From Sitta carolinensis (Eukaryota > Chordata > Aves > Passeriformes > Sittidae), in NCBI GenBank assembly GCA_032173965.1, contig CM063287.1:11785859-11849858 (forward strand): DNA of 64,000 nt. The letters run 5' to 3'. Position numbers and translations under genes: made by a program. This document shows positions 63,311-64,000 of this stretch, piece after piece. The notes beneath the pieces are model-generated. The model saw only the letters and a program-made list of their open reading frames with translations. It was not told where the DNA came from and did no database searches. Every line of letters starts with the position of its first letter. The first letter of the stretch is position 1.

Positions 63311-64000
63311 GAGTTTTCTAACAGCACCACACCAGCCTCAGACTAGCAACAACTAAATGGAAAGGGATGCTACAAATTAAGGCTCTTTTCTAAATAGTAA
63401 TTTAAGAAATAGTTCAATCCCTATTTATGCCAAACTTGAGGATGATTTGCTTTGTACAAGAGTTGCTTTGAAGTCTGAGGAACGTGTGAACACATTGTTT
63501 GAAATAGCACAATGATTAGAGGGTATAGCTCACATCTGGGGAAGAAATTACAACGATCTGCAGAGAAATAGCTCCATGAGCAGTGGAGCTAACTACATCT
63601 GGTTTCCACTGGACTAGTGTCTTCTACTTGATTAGCTTTTAACACAATGTGTGAGGTCATCCTAACTAAATATCCAGTAGGTATTAGATGGAAAGAATAA
63701 ATCTTTCTGTTGCTCCATGTTTGAAAACTGGTAATGCACACAGGAAAGAAGCTTTAGTTGAGGAGGGGATTCTCTAATGTCTGAAATAGTAAACACTCCA
63801 AAAGCTGCTTTTTTCCAAGCAGCTAAGCATCCATGATATACTAGTCTGTGTTGGGGTTTTTTTGCTTTAGCTTTAGTAAGAATTTCAATGATTCTTAGTT
63901 TTCATCCTCTCCAGTGGACATATTAAAAAGATATTTGCTTTCCAGGAGAGTTATTTTATTACTTATTAGGAATTTAATGTGATTAAGAACTTTATTCACA
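63311..64000. other. Unique DNA to the window end
   Basis: No exon, RNA gene or transposon is recognised. Confidence 0.5.

Noticed and set aside
1..64000. CRISPR array, tRNA, rRNA, known microRNA hairpin or phage/bacterial operon
   Set aside because: None of the diagnostic patterns is visible; CR1, MIR and ERV remnants show this is vertebrate nuclear DNA. A covariance-model scan was not possible, so weak snoRNA or microRNA genes could be missed.

Overview
This window looks like non-coding DNA from a bird, most likely a songbird. The bird call rests on several 3'-truncated CR1 LINE copies, a solo LTR of a type known from avian ERVL elements, MIR-type amniote SINE remnants, and an otherwise AT-rich, CpG-poor background. 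'Songbird' is an inference from the ERV mix and is less certain than 'bird'. I could not identify any protein-coding exon, tRNA, rRNA, known microRNA or CRISPR array. Open reading frames are short, resemble no family I know, and several of the longer ones open with GTG or TTG rather than ATG.

Layout. 1-12.5 kb: unique AT-rich DNA with two CR1 copies (2641-2905 minus, 7838-8185 plus) and two MIR-type remnants (5455-5580 plus, 7500-7730 minus). 12.57-12.97 kb: a CpG-rich block around a 36-43 bp GC-rich minisatellite. 13-25 kb: unique DNA with long A-runs and one MIR fragment near 16.1 kb. 25.1-29.1 kb: the repeat-rich core, with a CR1 (25125-25482 minus), a short LTR-like element with a nested hairpin (about 27421-27591) and a very old CR1-superfamily copy of about 1.4 kb (27700-29080 minus) that reaches into the former reverse-transcriptase ORF. 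31.2-38 kb: MIR remnants and a small GC-rich patch at 37.96-38.11 kb. 38-52.8 kb: mostly unique DNA with one CR1 (48283-48560 plus). 52.86-53.19 kb: a strong CpG island. 54.59-55.17 kb: an ERVL-type solo LTR. 62.23-62.67 kb: a second solo LTR with exact ends. 63.08-63.31 kb: the last CR1.

The window is best read as an intergenic or deep-intronic stretch. Any function probably lies in regulatory DNA: the 52.9 kb CpG island, the 12.6 kb CpG-rich minisatellite, LTR-derived promoters, and possibly conserved non-coding elements that need an alignment to find. I found no new multi-gene system, and I do not think the sequence supports claiming one.
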